A DNA stretch of 64,000 bases, taken from contig JAMJFZ010000320.1 of the NCBI GenBank assembly GCA_026225945.1, forward strand, positions 12,766,501 to 12,830,500, given 5' to 3'. Below the pieces are notes generated by a model that saw only the letters and a list, made by a program, of their open reading frames with translations, did no database searches and had not been told where the DNA came from. The position numbers and the translations under genes are program-made. This document shows positions 22,070 through 33,471 of this stretch, piece by piece (within the stretch, counting starts at the first letter, position 1; each line of letters opens with the position of its first letter). The DNA comes from Cricetomys ansorgei (taxonomy: Eukaryota > Chordata > Mammalia > Rodentia > Nesomyidae).

Positions 22070-22495
22070 AATGACTAGTTCGCTTGCCCTTTTATTCCAA
22101 TCCATCCAGACCATTCTTGTTAGTATTTGCCAATTTTTTCAAGCATTTCCTGCTCTGGGGCTTTGGTATTTGTAGCTCCAGTTGTGTGAAGCCCACTTGC
22201 CCCAAATGTCTACATAATTTGCTTCTTCACCTCCATCAGTCCTTGGCCCAAGTGAGTATTTTTCTCCTAGTAATTCCTTCCTGAACCTCCTTTAAAACCA
22301 CTGAATCCACAATTATATCAGCTTCCCTTTTCTCTTCCCCAAATGTATTGGATTTTACCTAGCTGATAACCCTGACTTCTCTCACACTGTGTTTTTATCT
22401 GAGTAGAGGTAAACTCATTCAGACCCTTTTGTCTATCTGATTCTCCACGAAAAATGCAGCATCCCCACCAGGGCCTGGCACACAGACGGCTCCTA
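22070..22495 (+). mobile_element. L2 LINE, 3' section
   Basis: A chain of diverged but ordered L2 words covers about 420 bases: TCCTGAACCTCCTTTAAAAC ('ccttccctgaccacc'), TTTTGTCTATCTGATTC ('gtctgtcttgttcacc') and CCCACCAGGGCCTGGCACAC (the 'cctggcacatagtagg' end). It is the longest L2 piece in the window. Confidence 0.6.
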
Positions 22496-24556
22496 TACCT
22501 CCGGCTAGAACAGACAAATGGAGTGATGAGCAGAGGAACTCCAAGAGGCAGTGGTCTCAGCCTCACTGGAAGAAGGCTTTGGAAGCAGGTACCTCAGGAA
22601 TTGTCCATGGCTATTTAAGTATCTCTTTATGTATTTATTTATCATTGGCAAGTCAAATCTCTGAACTGCTATGAATTTTTGTTGAACAATCAAAGAGAAG
22701 GTATTCCAGAACACTATGGGTTTTAAAACCTATCATTATTGCTTTCAAGAAAGTACATACCAGAATCCAGAAAACCATACATTGGCTCACTTACCACTAA
22801 ACAAGAGTTTAGAATTGATCATTTTAATCTATGTCTGTTTATCAGGTGAAATTTGTCACCAAGATCAAATATGAGCACAGATGCTTTTCTAGACTCAAGA
22901 TGGGGCTGTGTCCCAATAGTAACATTGTAAATGGACAATATTGTGAATCAAAATGCATTTAATGTTCCTAACCTACTGAAAATCCAAACTTGGCCACAAC
23001 TACCTTAAATATGCTCATAATATATCAGCCCATAGCTAGATGAAGCCATTCAAAACAAAGCCCATTTTAAATGAAGTGTTGAATATTTCAGGTAATTTAT
23101 TGAATAATGTATTGCAAGTGAAAAACAGAATGGTTGCATGGCAAGATTTTATACCTCATAGAGGAGAAAAATGGATGCCGAACTGTTGTAAAGTTGTGGA
23201 CCAGAAGAATATTAAGAACAAGTTGTGTTAGACTACATTAATTTCTTATTTGCTTTGCTGGAAACTATAATGTCAGAGAAATATGAGAGACAGAGTCTAT
23301 TTGCATTTTAGCAAGCCACTGATGAAAAATTTTGCATTATTGTCTTATGGATAAAATGAGGAAAAATAAGCTAGGCCTTGCATAATTAGGTGGATTAATG
23401 GTTTGTTTAACAATTAAAATGATTGCCATCAGCTTAGATAGAAATTCTACTCAGAAAGTCTTAATCACTTCTCCATGTTTGGTAAGCATTTTCTGTTCTT
23501 TCATTTTCTCCTCAAAGTAGCGATTTCCAGTACCTCATAGCTCTCTTTGGTCTCAATCAACATATTTACTAATGTCCTTTATCAATATTAAAAAATTTCA
23601 GAGCAAATGTATTAAATGACTGAATCTAGATAAAATGTTACCAGGCTGGTTTGCACTATCAGCTGCTGCTACAAAGGCCAAGCACAAGGTCCCATCCGAT
23701 TGAAATAGCTCCTTACACCTGGATTCAATAGAAGCAGGCATAACTCGCTGGTAGTCCACCTACAAAGACTTAGACATTTCATTAAAGGAAATGGAAGTGA
23801 TGGGCTACAAAAGTAGAACCCAGAGATAGCAGAATAGACTCTACTGGGACATCTTCTAGATTGTCGTTCTATTCTGCATGATCAAAATGACCTGGTTTTA
23901 TGTCAGTGTCCTAGAATGTCCAAGAAAGGTGATTTTCTTTTTCCTTTTTAAACAAATATTTTTAATTTTCATAAAATTCTTTTCTCTTGGAAGAATGTCA
24001 TCCAGTGAGTTTTAGCACATGCCTAATTTTTAAATGAATCACATTTAAGTTCTATGGTGAGAGATGCCAGACTTCTCTTGAAGCTTCCTCTGCGCAGTTC
24101 TACTTTGGGTGTTGTCACAGAGCCTACCTTAACGTGTACCAGAGGTACTACCTAACCAACAAACAGCCGCAATGCTGCTGAGTTACTGTCCGGTTAAACA
24201 TTCCCTACTTGGTTCTCCTGGCTCCTCTTCTTAGTCACTTTTCAGAGATCTTTGATAGTTACTTATGTATTATTCTAAGGATTTTGAGTTATAATGACTA
24301 GGAGAGAAAATCTGGGATGTGCTTGACCTCAGCTATAACTAACCCTCACAATGATTTCCTATTAAATGCTTGCAAAGGTCCTTCTTGATTTTGTTCAATT
24401 CTACTGGTGAGAACTATATGACAGAGTTACACTCCAGAGCAATGGAAGCTAGAAAAATGCACTCCCTGGGTACTGGTAATGAGAAAAAGAGAAACTTCCT
24501 GTACCAAAAAGCACATATCTTGGGGAATATTATAGTCTTTCATAGGGATGCTAGTG
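22496..24556. other. Unassigned AT-rich sequence, about 2 kb
   Basis: No transposon recognised. Plus-strand frames at 23040-23231 and 24370-24573 (63 and 67 codons) are unexceptional. Confidence 0.4.
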
Positions 24557-24823
24557 AACAGTATGATCAATGAGAGATGGCTCAGTGGTTAAGAGCACTG
24601 GCTGCTCCTCCAGAGGACTCAGGTTCTATTCCTAGCACTCACATGGCAGCTCACAACAGTCTGTAATTCCAATCCCAGGTGATCCAAAGCTCTCTTCTGG
24701 CCTCTGAGGGTGCTGCACACACATGTTGCACAGACATGCATGCAGGTGACATCCATACACATAAAATAAATAAATATAAATACAATAGAATAAATAAATC
24801 TTTTAAAAAACAATATAACCAAT
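24557..24823 (+). mobile_element. B2 SINE with target-site duplications
   Basis: The body 24572-24808 carries GAGATGGCTCAGTGGTTAAG, AGCACTGGCTGCTCCTCCAG, AGGACTCAGGTTCTATTCC and CTCTTCTGGCCTCTGAGGGT, followed by an A-rich AATAAA-containing tail, as in B2 (tRNA-derived, Pol III boxes A and B visible). The flanks AACAGTATGATCAAT (24557-24571) and AACAATATAACCAAT (24809-24823) agree at 12 of 15 bases and look like the target-site duplication. This is the best-preserved SINE insertion in the window. Confidence 0.93.
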
Positions 24824-24939
24824 TTGGCTTGAAAAAAGAAATAGCTAATAAGGGTCCATGTTATATCTCTGAGTATGGAATAGCAGGCTAGAATGAGCCT
24901 GCCCCTGCCTCAGTTTTATCATTAACTCTAATTGTATTA

Positions 24940-25303
24940 TGTTTTTAGATCACTGTGGTAAAGTAACTGACAGAACAGTTAATGGGAAGAAGATCTCTTT
25001 TGGAGGGGAGGAGGATTCCAGTCCACGCTAGTATGGAAAGCATGACACTGGAGCAGCTCATTCTTTGTTGATGGGAGCTTGCATGTTTGGTCTGCGTACA
25101 TGGCAGCAGGCAGGAATCAGAGAATGTAAGCTATAACCAGAAGCATTGATAACTTTCTAAGGGCTACGTTAGTGATCTACTTCCAGCAGCCAAGTCCCAT
25201 CTACCCACAGCTTTAAAAATGGTATGACACAATGAGGACCAATAAGTCATAATATAAACCTGTAAGGGACATTTCAGATTTTCAGCCACAATATTAAATA
25301 GAG
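24940..25303 (-). mobile_element. MT-type MaLR LTR (downstream LTR)
   Basis: Reads in antisense from TGTTTTTAGATCACTGTGG (degraded 'tgtctta..ttgctgtgata') to GGGACATTTCAGATTTTCAG and a final GCCACAATA, matching the MT start 'ttgtggtttgaatg..aaatgtccc' on the other strand. It pairs with the LTR at 26.7-27.06 kb. Confidence 0.65.
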
Positions 25304-26696
25304 GTAAGCCACATCTAAACTTAATAGGCTCATGTCCATTGCATGATACAAATTGTATTCAGTCAACATCAAGTCCCCTTACAGTCTTAATAGTTTCAAC
25401 ACTGTTCAGAGAGTGCTTCTGAGAGTCAAGATAAGTTTGTGGCTCTGACACCTTGTAAAATTTAAAAAGCAAATGGTATACTTCTAATATACAATGACAG
25501 ATATTATACATTCGAGATTAACAAGGAAAGACCTGATAGGACAGACATTAATGCCTTCAGTTTCATGTCCAACATCAGGTCATGTGGTGTCATTATCTCT
25601 TTTGATGCACTTGAGTTGCTAGACCTCCACGACCTGCCATTTGCAACACAAAATCTTTGGGTTGGCCTCTTTTAGTACCTGAAGGTTTCTATGGCTGCTG
25701 TCTGATGCTCTTTACGTCTCCAATATCCTAGAGTCTTCACTGCAACATAAGCTTCACCCTCGGAATTCTATGTATTGGTTTCTCAGGATCTTCTAGCAGG
25801 GCATCTGATCATGTTCTTATCGCCTGACTTCAGTTTGCATTTTGGTACACGCTTCCGTATCCCAGGAACTTTTGCTTTCTGCATGCCACCATGTGGATAG
25901 TGCAAAGCCCTGCTGCCGACTAGCTGGGCTTCCTGTTTCCAAAGGTGTTCCTGGTTCAGATCCTATTTTTAGGCATTGTCTTTTCAAATGAAAATCTGTC
26001 AAATGAGTTTGCATTTTAAATCCTGGGCTCTGGGTAGGTAGAGTCTTACCCCGAGGACCACTTTTTCTGTTCTTTAGTTCAAAGTATATCGGCTTCTCCT
26101 TAATGGGACTACTCTCATTAACAGTTTGCCTTGTCCACACATTTAACTGCTTTCATGCTCCTTTCCTAGCTAAATTTTTCATTTTCGTGTCTTCTTGCTC
26201 TGCCTTTTGCTTTGTGTTCTTACCATAACTTTGGATAAATGGAGCAAGCAATAACCACACCATACAGAGGTATCTACACCAAATATTATGTTTTGAAACA
26301 TAACTAAACATAACTAAATTGGTCTATTAATTTCTTCTGATAACTAAATTGGTCTATTAATTTTCGAGTCGAGTCTTACTCAAAATTTCATGACATGGAT
26401 AGAATGTAGACAGATTCTGTACCAGAACACAATAGGAACGCCTCTGGTCCACTGTCCGATAGTGTACTTGTCCAACTGAAACTCTGTCAGCACTGTTGAC
26501 GTTCTGACCTTTCAGAATCCCACTGGAATGGTCCTTTAACTTCTTACAGCATCCAGGGCTTCCATAGTCCATATCTCCAAATTATTTGATATCCCTCCAT
26601 AAAATCAGCCATAAAGGCCTATAAAGTACAGGGTCAAGTTCAATCAGAAAATAAGCCCATTTCTCAGTACCAAGTTTCTTCATCTTCAAGTTACTT
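25304..26696 (-). mobile_element. Probable MaLR internal region
   Basis: This 1.4-kb segment lies between two same-strand MT-type LTRs and has the size of the non-coding or gag-relic internal region of MaLR elements. No reverse transcriptase or envelope gene is visible. The identification rests mainly on position between the LTRs. It contains a 23-base tandem duplication with period 30 (26311-26333 and 26341-26363). Confidence 0.5.
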
Positions 26697-27064
26697 TTCA
26701 CATCATTGTGATAAAATATCTGGCAGAACATTTTGTCGGGGGAAAGGGAAGTTTCATTTTGTCTCGTGGTTTTGAAGGGTTGAAGTCTATCAAAGTAGAG
26801 AGAGCAGAGTGAAGGAATGGCTCAGTCTATGGTGACAGGAGCTTGTGACACTGGCTTGCTCTCATCTGATTACCATGCAGTAAATAGAGAACACAGGTCT
26901 GAGCCAGAAGTGAGAATAAGATTCAAACTTCCCCTCCTAGGGACCTACACCTTCCATCCAAGCCCCACTTCTGAAAGGCTCCACAGCCTTCAGAATAGTG
27001 GCAAAATCTGCAGCTCAAGCTTTCAGAACATGCAGGGACAGTGCAGATCTCACTGACAACACAC
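26697..27064 (-). mobile_element. MT-type MaLR LTR (upstream LTR)
   Basis: Begins CATTGTGATAAAATATCTGG, passes through AAAGGCTCCACAGCCTTCAG AATAGTGGC and ends GGGACAGTGCAGATCTCACT ... CAACACA, the antisense MT layout. It differs much from the 24.9-kb LTR, so the element is old. Clear target-site duplications are not seen. Confidence 0.65.
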
Positions 27065-27331
27065 ATGTAACAGATACTGGACACCAAAGGGAAGATAGAC
27101 ACAGTACTTCATATGGAACTACAAATGTAGAATGTGGAAATTCAGGTCGGGAATTTCCTTGGAAAATGTTATAACCTTCCTTTCTAGCATGAGGGAAGCT
27201 CTAGACATAGTGAATTTTCATTGCAACTAAGAATCAGTAACACTGATACCTAGTTCACAACTGAAGCTAAAGGTGGTTTCATAAGAACAGATGATAAACC
27301 GAAGGTCATTGAGACAATGATGTTCATAGAG

Positions 27332-27376
27332 CAGAGAGAGAGAGAGAGAGGGAGGGAGAGAGAGGGAGAGAGATGG
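27332..27376. repeat. (GA)n / GGGA microsatellite
   Basis: Nearly pure GA with GGGA breaks. Confidence 0.93.
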
Positions 27377-27528
27377 AAGGCCATCCTGAGTCTGTCAATG
27401 TGGAGGGAAAAAGGACCTTATATGCAAAGACATAGAAGAAAATAGTGAATTCCAAGGGTTTAGGAATGGTCTCAAATAACAACAATGGTGACATTAAGCT
27501 GAAGTAAAAATACATGTTAGGGTCAGTG

Positions 27529-27585
27529 TACACACACAACACACACGTGTGCACATGTGAACAGATACACACATACACATGTATA

Positions 27586-27639
<54 letters not shown>
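27529..27639. repeat. (CA)n microsatellite with ACAT variants
   Basis: An imperfect ACACATGT region followed by about 40 pure CA bases. It explains the cysteine/valine-rich minus-strand frames at 27324-27760. Confidence 0.95.
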
Positions 27640-27641
<2 letters not shown>

Positions 27642-28577
27642 AATAGAACAACAAAAACAATGCTAAGCTTTTTCCAGTCCCAGAAGGAAATAATGTAGGT
27701 TTTTATTTGAGTCCTTTTATAAGTCTGAAAAGGTAAAAAAAAACTATAGTTAGCAAGCAAATAAGAAGGTGAGCCGCTGTCACACCCCAGTTCCTGTCTC
27801 TACCCTTTTCTTATCTTAGGCTTCAAATCTGAGGCCAACTGCAGCCGAGGAAGAGGAGCAGCTATGTTGCTAGATAAAATCGGCAGTTTTGATTAATATC
27901 TTGAGCTGGGCATTTTAATTACTGAGCACAGTCTATTTTTGTGACTTAAAGTGACCTTAGGAATGCCAATTATCTAAGACTGAGACAGATATTCCGGTTT
28001 TGTTATAGAGAGAGGCGCTTTCTCTGCTCTAATCACATTTTAATGGGAAGATAGGAAACAAAATACTGTTGCATTTTAATTGTACCACAAATCATAGTTC
28101 ATCAATACAACAATTACTAGCGTGCAGTATTTTAGAGGCAGGAAGAGAAGACGTTCTCTTATTCACTCACGTAAGAAATGTAGCCAGTCATGGGTGTCAT
28201 ACACATAAACAATATAGAAAGGACCCAATTACATTAGCGTTAGCACAGGCGGTCCAGAAGGATTGTGTTACTGTGTTTCCAGAGTGAAGGGCTGTCATGA
28301 GGAAGGAGCCTGGACTCGCTTAGTCTTCTAACTGATCCTATGGGCAGAGGTGTCAAAGCCTTATGTTTAATATGTGTGCTGTCTTGGGCAATGGTGACCA
28401 TTGCAACATTGGAGATACTCAGGTTCATGAGTGACATGTTGACGTCATTTGCAGAGGGATCCAAACAGTGCAAGGGTGCTTAGAGTCCATGATCTTTAAG
28501 GCTCTTTCAAATTTCAAATTTCTAAAATACAATTTCAATTATAGATTTCCATATAATTGATTTATTTCTATCCCCTA
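27640..28577. other. Unassigned sequence with a low-repeat block
   Basis: No transposon recognised. 27840-28060 contains several homeobox-like words (TTGATTAATATC, TTTTAATTACTGAG, CCAATTATC), a pattern often seen in conserved enhancers but not proof of one. Confidence 0.4.
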
Positions 28578-28609
28578 TTATCTATCTCTCTACCTATCTA
28601 TCATAATCC

Positions 28610-28660
<51 letters not shown>

Positions 28661-28683
28661 ATCTACCTATCATCTACCTATCT
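28578..28683. repeat. (TATC)n microsatellite
   Basis: Tetranucleotide TATC/TACC repeat of about 105 bases, pure for 15 units in the centre. Confidence 0.97.
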
Positions 28684-29913
28684 AAACACGTATATAACCT
28701 CTGTATGCAGCTGCAATTATGCAGCATATAAACTATACTATGACATTTCCAAGATCTTGTGTTAAGTTTAAAAGTGCATGAAGTCTTTTCCTTAAGAAGC
28801 ATCCACCCTGCCTGATCACATCTATTTGAATCTCACAGGGATGATCCAACTGGGTAGGAACTCCAGCAGTTTTTCTTTAAAATATGGAATCTATGATTTA
28901 AAAATAATCCTTTGAATAGTAACAACTGGAGATAAGTCTAAGTGATAATGACATCTGTCACTTGTTTTATGCCCCAAATAAGGAAACTTCCCACCTTCCC
29001 TATTGCTCCAGCTCTCCCATTGTGTCTAGTGGCTCTGTCACTCTGGCTCTCTTGATTAGTCACAAGGTCTTTACAGAGCTTCTACTAGAGAAGGCCAGCC
29101 TTTATTCCAGTGCGTGGAGGTCAGTGTCGGGACATCTTTCAGGAGACGGTGGTAGAAGCACAGCCGCTCCTGGCTGAGGATGTCACAGTCTTCCGTGCAT
29201 AGCCGTTCTTTTAAAGAGTTGTTTGTGCCAATGCTCCTTAGACTTTTCTCAGGGTCCAAGATAGAAGGGATCACATGGTGGGTATTCAGTGGAGAAACGA
29301 TGGCAGCCTCTCCTTTTTTAATCTCTCACTTTCAGAAGAGATTGAGAGGAAACCACATTGGTCTTACAAAGCAAGCCACACAGCCTCTAAGGGTGCTGGG
29401 CATTACTTTCATTCCTGTCTCTCTAACGACTCCATGGAATGCAGACACAAACCATGCAAGATCCCTGTCAGTAATGTCCCAGAAATCGGGGATATTCTGT
29501 ATGGGAGAAAAGCCATGATTAAAGGAAATATCCAAGTGTGGTACATGCTGCGAGTAGATTGGGATCTCAGGATTGGGAGAACCCTCCAAGAGTAGTGGAG
29601 GCTGTGTGAATAGGGGCCATTCCAGACCTCTGCTCTCCTGAGCTCAGCTGTCTCCAAATCAGCAGAATCAGCACTCCTTGGTTTGAGTGACGGTATTCCT
29701 GGCTTCTTCAGGATCACTCTTTTGTTTGTGTTGTAGGGTCCCCTAGCCCATGGTTAAAATCTGGTTTGGCTTAGTCAAGGTTAGAAACCTGATTGGCTCA
29801 GTTATCCCAGTCTATTATGTGGATAATTGATATAAGGGAGATACTGTGATGACGAGATTTAAGAGAGGTCAGTGGAATGTTTCTGAGAAAATTTTTCCCT
29901 TATTTAACAAAGG
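28684..29913. other. Unassigned sequence with few stop codons
   Basis: Between 28960 and 29720 there are overlapping open frames of 67-112 codons on both strands (for example 29180-29518 and 29275-29595, plus). No family, splice pattern or motif supports a gene. Higher GC explains part of this. Confidence 0.35.
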
Positions 29914-29992
29914 GCAGGGGGTAGAGCTCAGTTGGTAGGGTGCTTCCTAGAGTGCATGCTTCCTAGCACCACGTAAAATCAGGACTGGTAGT
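29914..29992 (+). mobile_element. B4A SINE, left part (interrupted)
   Basis: GGGGGTAGAGCTCAGTTGGT AGGGTGCTTCCTAGAGTGCA is an ID/tRNA-like head, as in B4A (ID fused to a B1-like tail). The B1-like half continues after the LTR, at 30407. Confidence 0.7.
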
Positions 29993-30406
29993 TGTAATAG
30001 GATCCAAGACCTTAGTAAGGTCCTGAGACCTTAGCACAACTGACTCCATGAAGGACGTGCCATTCAGGCTCAAAGACTCAGCATATAGATGGCACCACCT
30101 GCCAGAACTGAAACAGAGGCCTAATCTGTCCAAGTCCATACAGTCCTGGGAAAGTCTCAGAATGTACTAACTTTGCTTTTTAGCTTCTATAGTTCTGCTT
30201 CTGGCTAACTGTTCTTGTTAACTGAAGTATGTCAACCCAGAATATGGTGTTTGTGCTTAAAACCTCACCCTGAAAAAGCCCCGGGGCTACACTGGGATCC
30301 CAAACACCCAGTGTAGTTGCTAGCTGGCTAACAAAGACTTTCTATTGGCTTAAACCCATGTCCGAGCAGTCTTCTCTGGTGAACGCCCCACCACAAGTAG
30401 TAAACA
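29993..30406 (+). mobile_element. Solo LTR of an endogenous retrovirus, inside a B4A
   Basis: The 414-base block starts TGTAATAG and ends GTAGTAAACA (TG...CA) and sits exactly between the two halves of the B4A. The flanking pentamers are GTAGT (29988-29992) and GTTGT (30407-30411), a one-mismatch target duplication. Near its end, AACAAAGACTTTC may be a decayed polyadenylation signal, followed by a U5-like GAACGCCCCACCACAAG. There is no coding content. The exact ERV family is not recognised. Confidence 0.65.
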
Positions 30407-30540
30407 GTTGTAAACCTAGTGTTTGGGAGTTACAGGCAAGAACATCAAGGGTTGCAGGTCATCCTTGGCTACATAGAAGGTTCAAAAGCAGCTGGGCTAC
30501 TTGAGACCCTGTCTGCAAAAACCCAACACAATCCAAACAA
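30407..30540 (+). mobile_element. B4A SINE, right part
   Basis: TGTAAACCTAGTGTTTGGG, then GCAGGTCATCCTTGGCTACA and TTGAGACCCTGTCTGCAAAA is the B1-like half, with an A/C-rich tail (CCAAACAAACGAACAATAGC) beyond. It continues the 29914-29992 fragment. Confidence 0.75.
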
Positions 30541-31462
30541 ACGAACAATAGCAAAAACCAAAGATGTATGGAAGTGAGGAGAATTCTTTTTTTTTTTTTT
30601 TAAATTCCTCCCTCCTTTATTTCAAAGGTAGGTGTAGATTTCTGAGGAGGTGGCATGGTGCACATACTTCCTATAACCTGCAGCCAGGGATGTGGCTTCT
30701 GTCTTCTGAAACTCTTCATCCTGATGCCACGTCCCCTCTCTTTAATCTGTGCAGGAAGCTGTAACGAAGGTAATTCTGGTGCCATCACAAGTCCTGTCAT
30801 CTCTTTGCCTAACCTAAACCCTGGCTGTTCTCCTGGGACTCGGATTCTGTTGTGACCCTTTAGAGAATAACATTCTTTGTTTTCCAAATATCACCAGCTC
30901 CAGGAGTAAAGGTGACATTAGAGATACCTGTTGCCTGGCAAACCATTGATTTTCTACTATTATGAGGGAGAAAAATCCCTCCTTTGAGAAGGCTCTAGGA
31001 AGCAGATTGTAATTATACCTGATTATGCCTAATAATAACTACCATCTGGCTAAGATATCCTCTACCCTCAAGCGCTGCTGCTGTGTTCTCTGCCCTTTGG
31101 GTAACTCTTTCACATCTTCTTTTGGAAGTCTTTAGCAACTGGTTCTCATGCTTTCCTCCTCTCCTAACACCACCATCGCCATGAGTGAGTTCTACATACG
31201 TGAAGATGACCATCTGGGACCCACGTTGCAGAAATGGGAGCTCAGCATGTTCACTGAATAGTCCTTTCACTGTGGACAGTTTTGTTAGCAAACCATCACG
31301 GGTGGTTCTGAGGTTTCGGGTGTGTCTACCCCCAGCCACTGAGTGACTCCTGCATATATTTCAGTTTTCTCAGTTCAAGCCCAGCCCTAATAATTATGGA
31401 TCAGGGGCAAACTGCGCCTGCCTGGGTACTGGACACAGGATTTTTGAGCTTAAAATGCTCAT
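30541..31462. other. Unassigned sequence
   Basis: T-run at 30588-30601. A 108-codon minus-strand frame (31013-31339) has no recognised motif. No repeat identified. Confidence 0.4.
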
Positions 31463-31580
31463 TTTTAAGGCTGTAGAAATGGCTCAGTAGCTAAAGGTAC
31501 TTAGTGCTTTTCCACAGGACCCAGGTTCAGTTCCCTGCACACACATGATGGTTCACCACGGAGTGCAATTCCATAGGTGC
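31463..31580 (+). mobile_element. B2/B3-type SINE, 5' half
   Basis: AAGGCTGTAGAAATGGCTCA GTAGCTAAAGG, then CCACAGGACCCAGGTTCAGT TCCCTGCACACACATGATGG. The 3' half is missing; the sequence changes abruptly at 31580. Confidence 0.75.
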
Positions 31581-32167
31581 TGTGTCGTAGTTTATTGCTG
31601 TGGTGCTTCAGACAAGGAGACAAGGTGAACTTTCATAGGTGGAAGCCCTGCCAGACCTTAGCAGAGGGAACCACTGTCCTGGCCAGCGCCAGATTCCATA
31701 GTGGAAACCCAAGCGTCTCAACTCAGGTGCTTTAATTGACTCAGAACTCCTCAGGTGCTCTACTGATACCATGTGCAGATCATAAGCAATTAAACATCCC
31801 CCTCAGAAATCCAACACCTGCAAACAACACAAATCACCCTAGACAGCCTCTCATTCAACAGCGCATAAAAAAATTTCAAGCATAACTAAAAATACACTTT
31901 CCCAAGAGTGCTGCCATTTAACTGCCTCCTGGTTTTATAGATGAGCTTGGTTGGGTTCAGAAGGAACAGAAAGATGGAACCCAAATCAGGGAGGCTGGCT
32001 GAGGCCTTTCACTTCTGTAACTCCTGAGCAGTCATAAGGTCACGAGCCACAGGTAGGGAGCAGGTTGGAGAGGTCCCCTTGAGGATGGCTGGACAGGGCC
32101 TTGGTCTTCTGGGAGACTTATAGAGAAATTCCTCTTTCCAGCCCCCAACATTTTTACCATTAATCAC
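31581..32167. other. Unassigned sequence, possible LTR
   Basis: About 580 bases between a truncated B2-type SINE and a T16 run. It may be a mobile element that cut the SINE short, but I recognise no family and see no second half of the SINE after it. Confidence 0.3.
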
Positions 32168-32183
32168 TTTTTTTTTTTTTTTT
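32168..32183. repeat. T16 homopolymer
   Basis: Could be the antisense A-tail of a minus-strand retroelement, but no body is recognised to its left. Confidence 0.85.
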
Positions 32184-32524
32184 GGCTTGAACTAAAAATA
32201 ACAAAGTATGACTACCAAGCAAGTTATGCTAAGATGTGTGAGCAATTTTGTCAGAAACATAAATCCTACATATTGCAGTAAAGGAAACACGGACTGTTTG
32301 CCAAGTTCATGTGAGAAATATCTGTCTAAAAATTGTGCCAGCTCGATAAATATAGAGTTGTTACGAAGAGCAAGCCAGCCTTCCTGTTAGACCCACCTCG
32401 AATGAGATGGCGGGGCCTAACTGCCTCCTGAGCTATTCAATACTTGTCCCCACAGGGATTAGGAATGGGTTAAGGAACTTTTTCTTCTCGAGCCATGATC
32501 TGTGTCTGGGGCTGCTGTATTCCA

Positions 32525-32547
32525 CAAAAAAAAAAAAAAAAAAAAAA
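32525..32547. repeat. A23 homopolymer
   Basis: Long A-run; no plus-strand retroelement body recognised before it. Confidence 0.9.
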
Positions 32548-33471
32548 GTTAGGAAAAAGTCATATGACCTCCCACACCCCAAAAAAGAAGAAGTCACAGG
32601 CACATGGTTGAAACAGGGCCATCTACTGTTTGTTTCTTGTTTAATATTTTTCTAAATAAAGAATTCAGAGAGGGCAATAGAAACCCCCTTTCCATGCTCT
32701 CAGAATGCTTCAGAACTCCTGGATCATAGCTTCTTTTTTTAAAGAGCAAGAGTTTTAAGGAAAGAATCACCCTAATGTTAGAAAGCACGTAGAAGTGTCT
32801 GACACAAAGAAGCCCAGATGTCTTCAGCTATAAGAACTACATCCAGGTTGGGGGAAAGATGTTTGTATACAGTTTGAGATAATGTGGAGATAAGCCTTCG
32901 AGTTGCTGTTTGGGAGAATGACTTGTGTCCCTGGCCAAATATGGATTTACATACTGTACTAGATGTAAACGAGAGCAGGCTTGTGGAAGAAGGTTCTGGG
33001 AAAATCACTGGCAGTGGATTCTGTTCCTCTGGAAGATAAATCCAAATCCTAATCCCAGTACCTGACAATGTGGACTTGTGGATCACAGTCATTACAGATG
33101 CGATGAAGTTAGGGGTTCGTAGTCATTTTACTGTGGGAAGAAAGGGACCCTAAGACTAAGGTTAGTGAATTGTAAGAGAAAACAGAGGGAGACTTGAGAC
33201 ATCAAGACAAAGATAAAAAGGAACAGGTGGTGGAAGAGAGAGGCTGAACTGAGGATGATCATCTTCAAAACAAGGGACATGCAGGTTTATCAGCAATAAG
33301 CAGAAGTTGGGGGCTGTGTGTAGCATGGACTCACCTTCAGTCTCCCCAGAAGATATCAACCCTGCTGAGCTAATTTTGGATCCCTGGCTTCTGCAAAGAT
33401 GAGCAAAACCATTGTTGTTGTTTTATGTCTCCTACTTAGTGCTCAGAAAATGAATACAGATACATACATCT
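32548..33471. other. Unassigned sequence
   Basis: No repeat or exon recognised. Confidence 0.4.

Noticed and set aside
25304..26696. A coding endogenous retrovirus between two LTRs
   Set aside because: No reverse transcriptase, protease or envelope reading frame; size and content fit a non-coding MaLR interior.
27324..27760. Cys/Val-rich minus-strand frames that look like short cysteine-rich peptides
   Set aside because: Coded by the CA microsatellite.
28578..28683. Regular repeats considered as a CRISPR array
   Set aside because: A tetranucleotide microsatellite without spacers, in a vertebrate sequence.
31581..32167. LTR call for the block after the truncated B2-type SINE
   Set aside because: Although it may start TG and end CA, the SINE does not resume after it and no family is recognised, so it is left unassigned.
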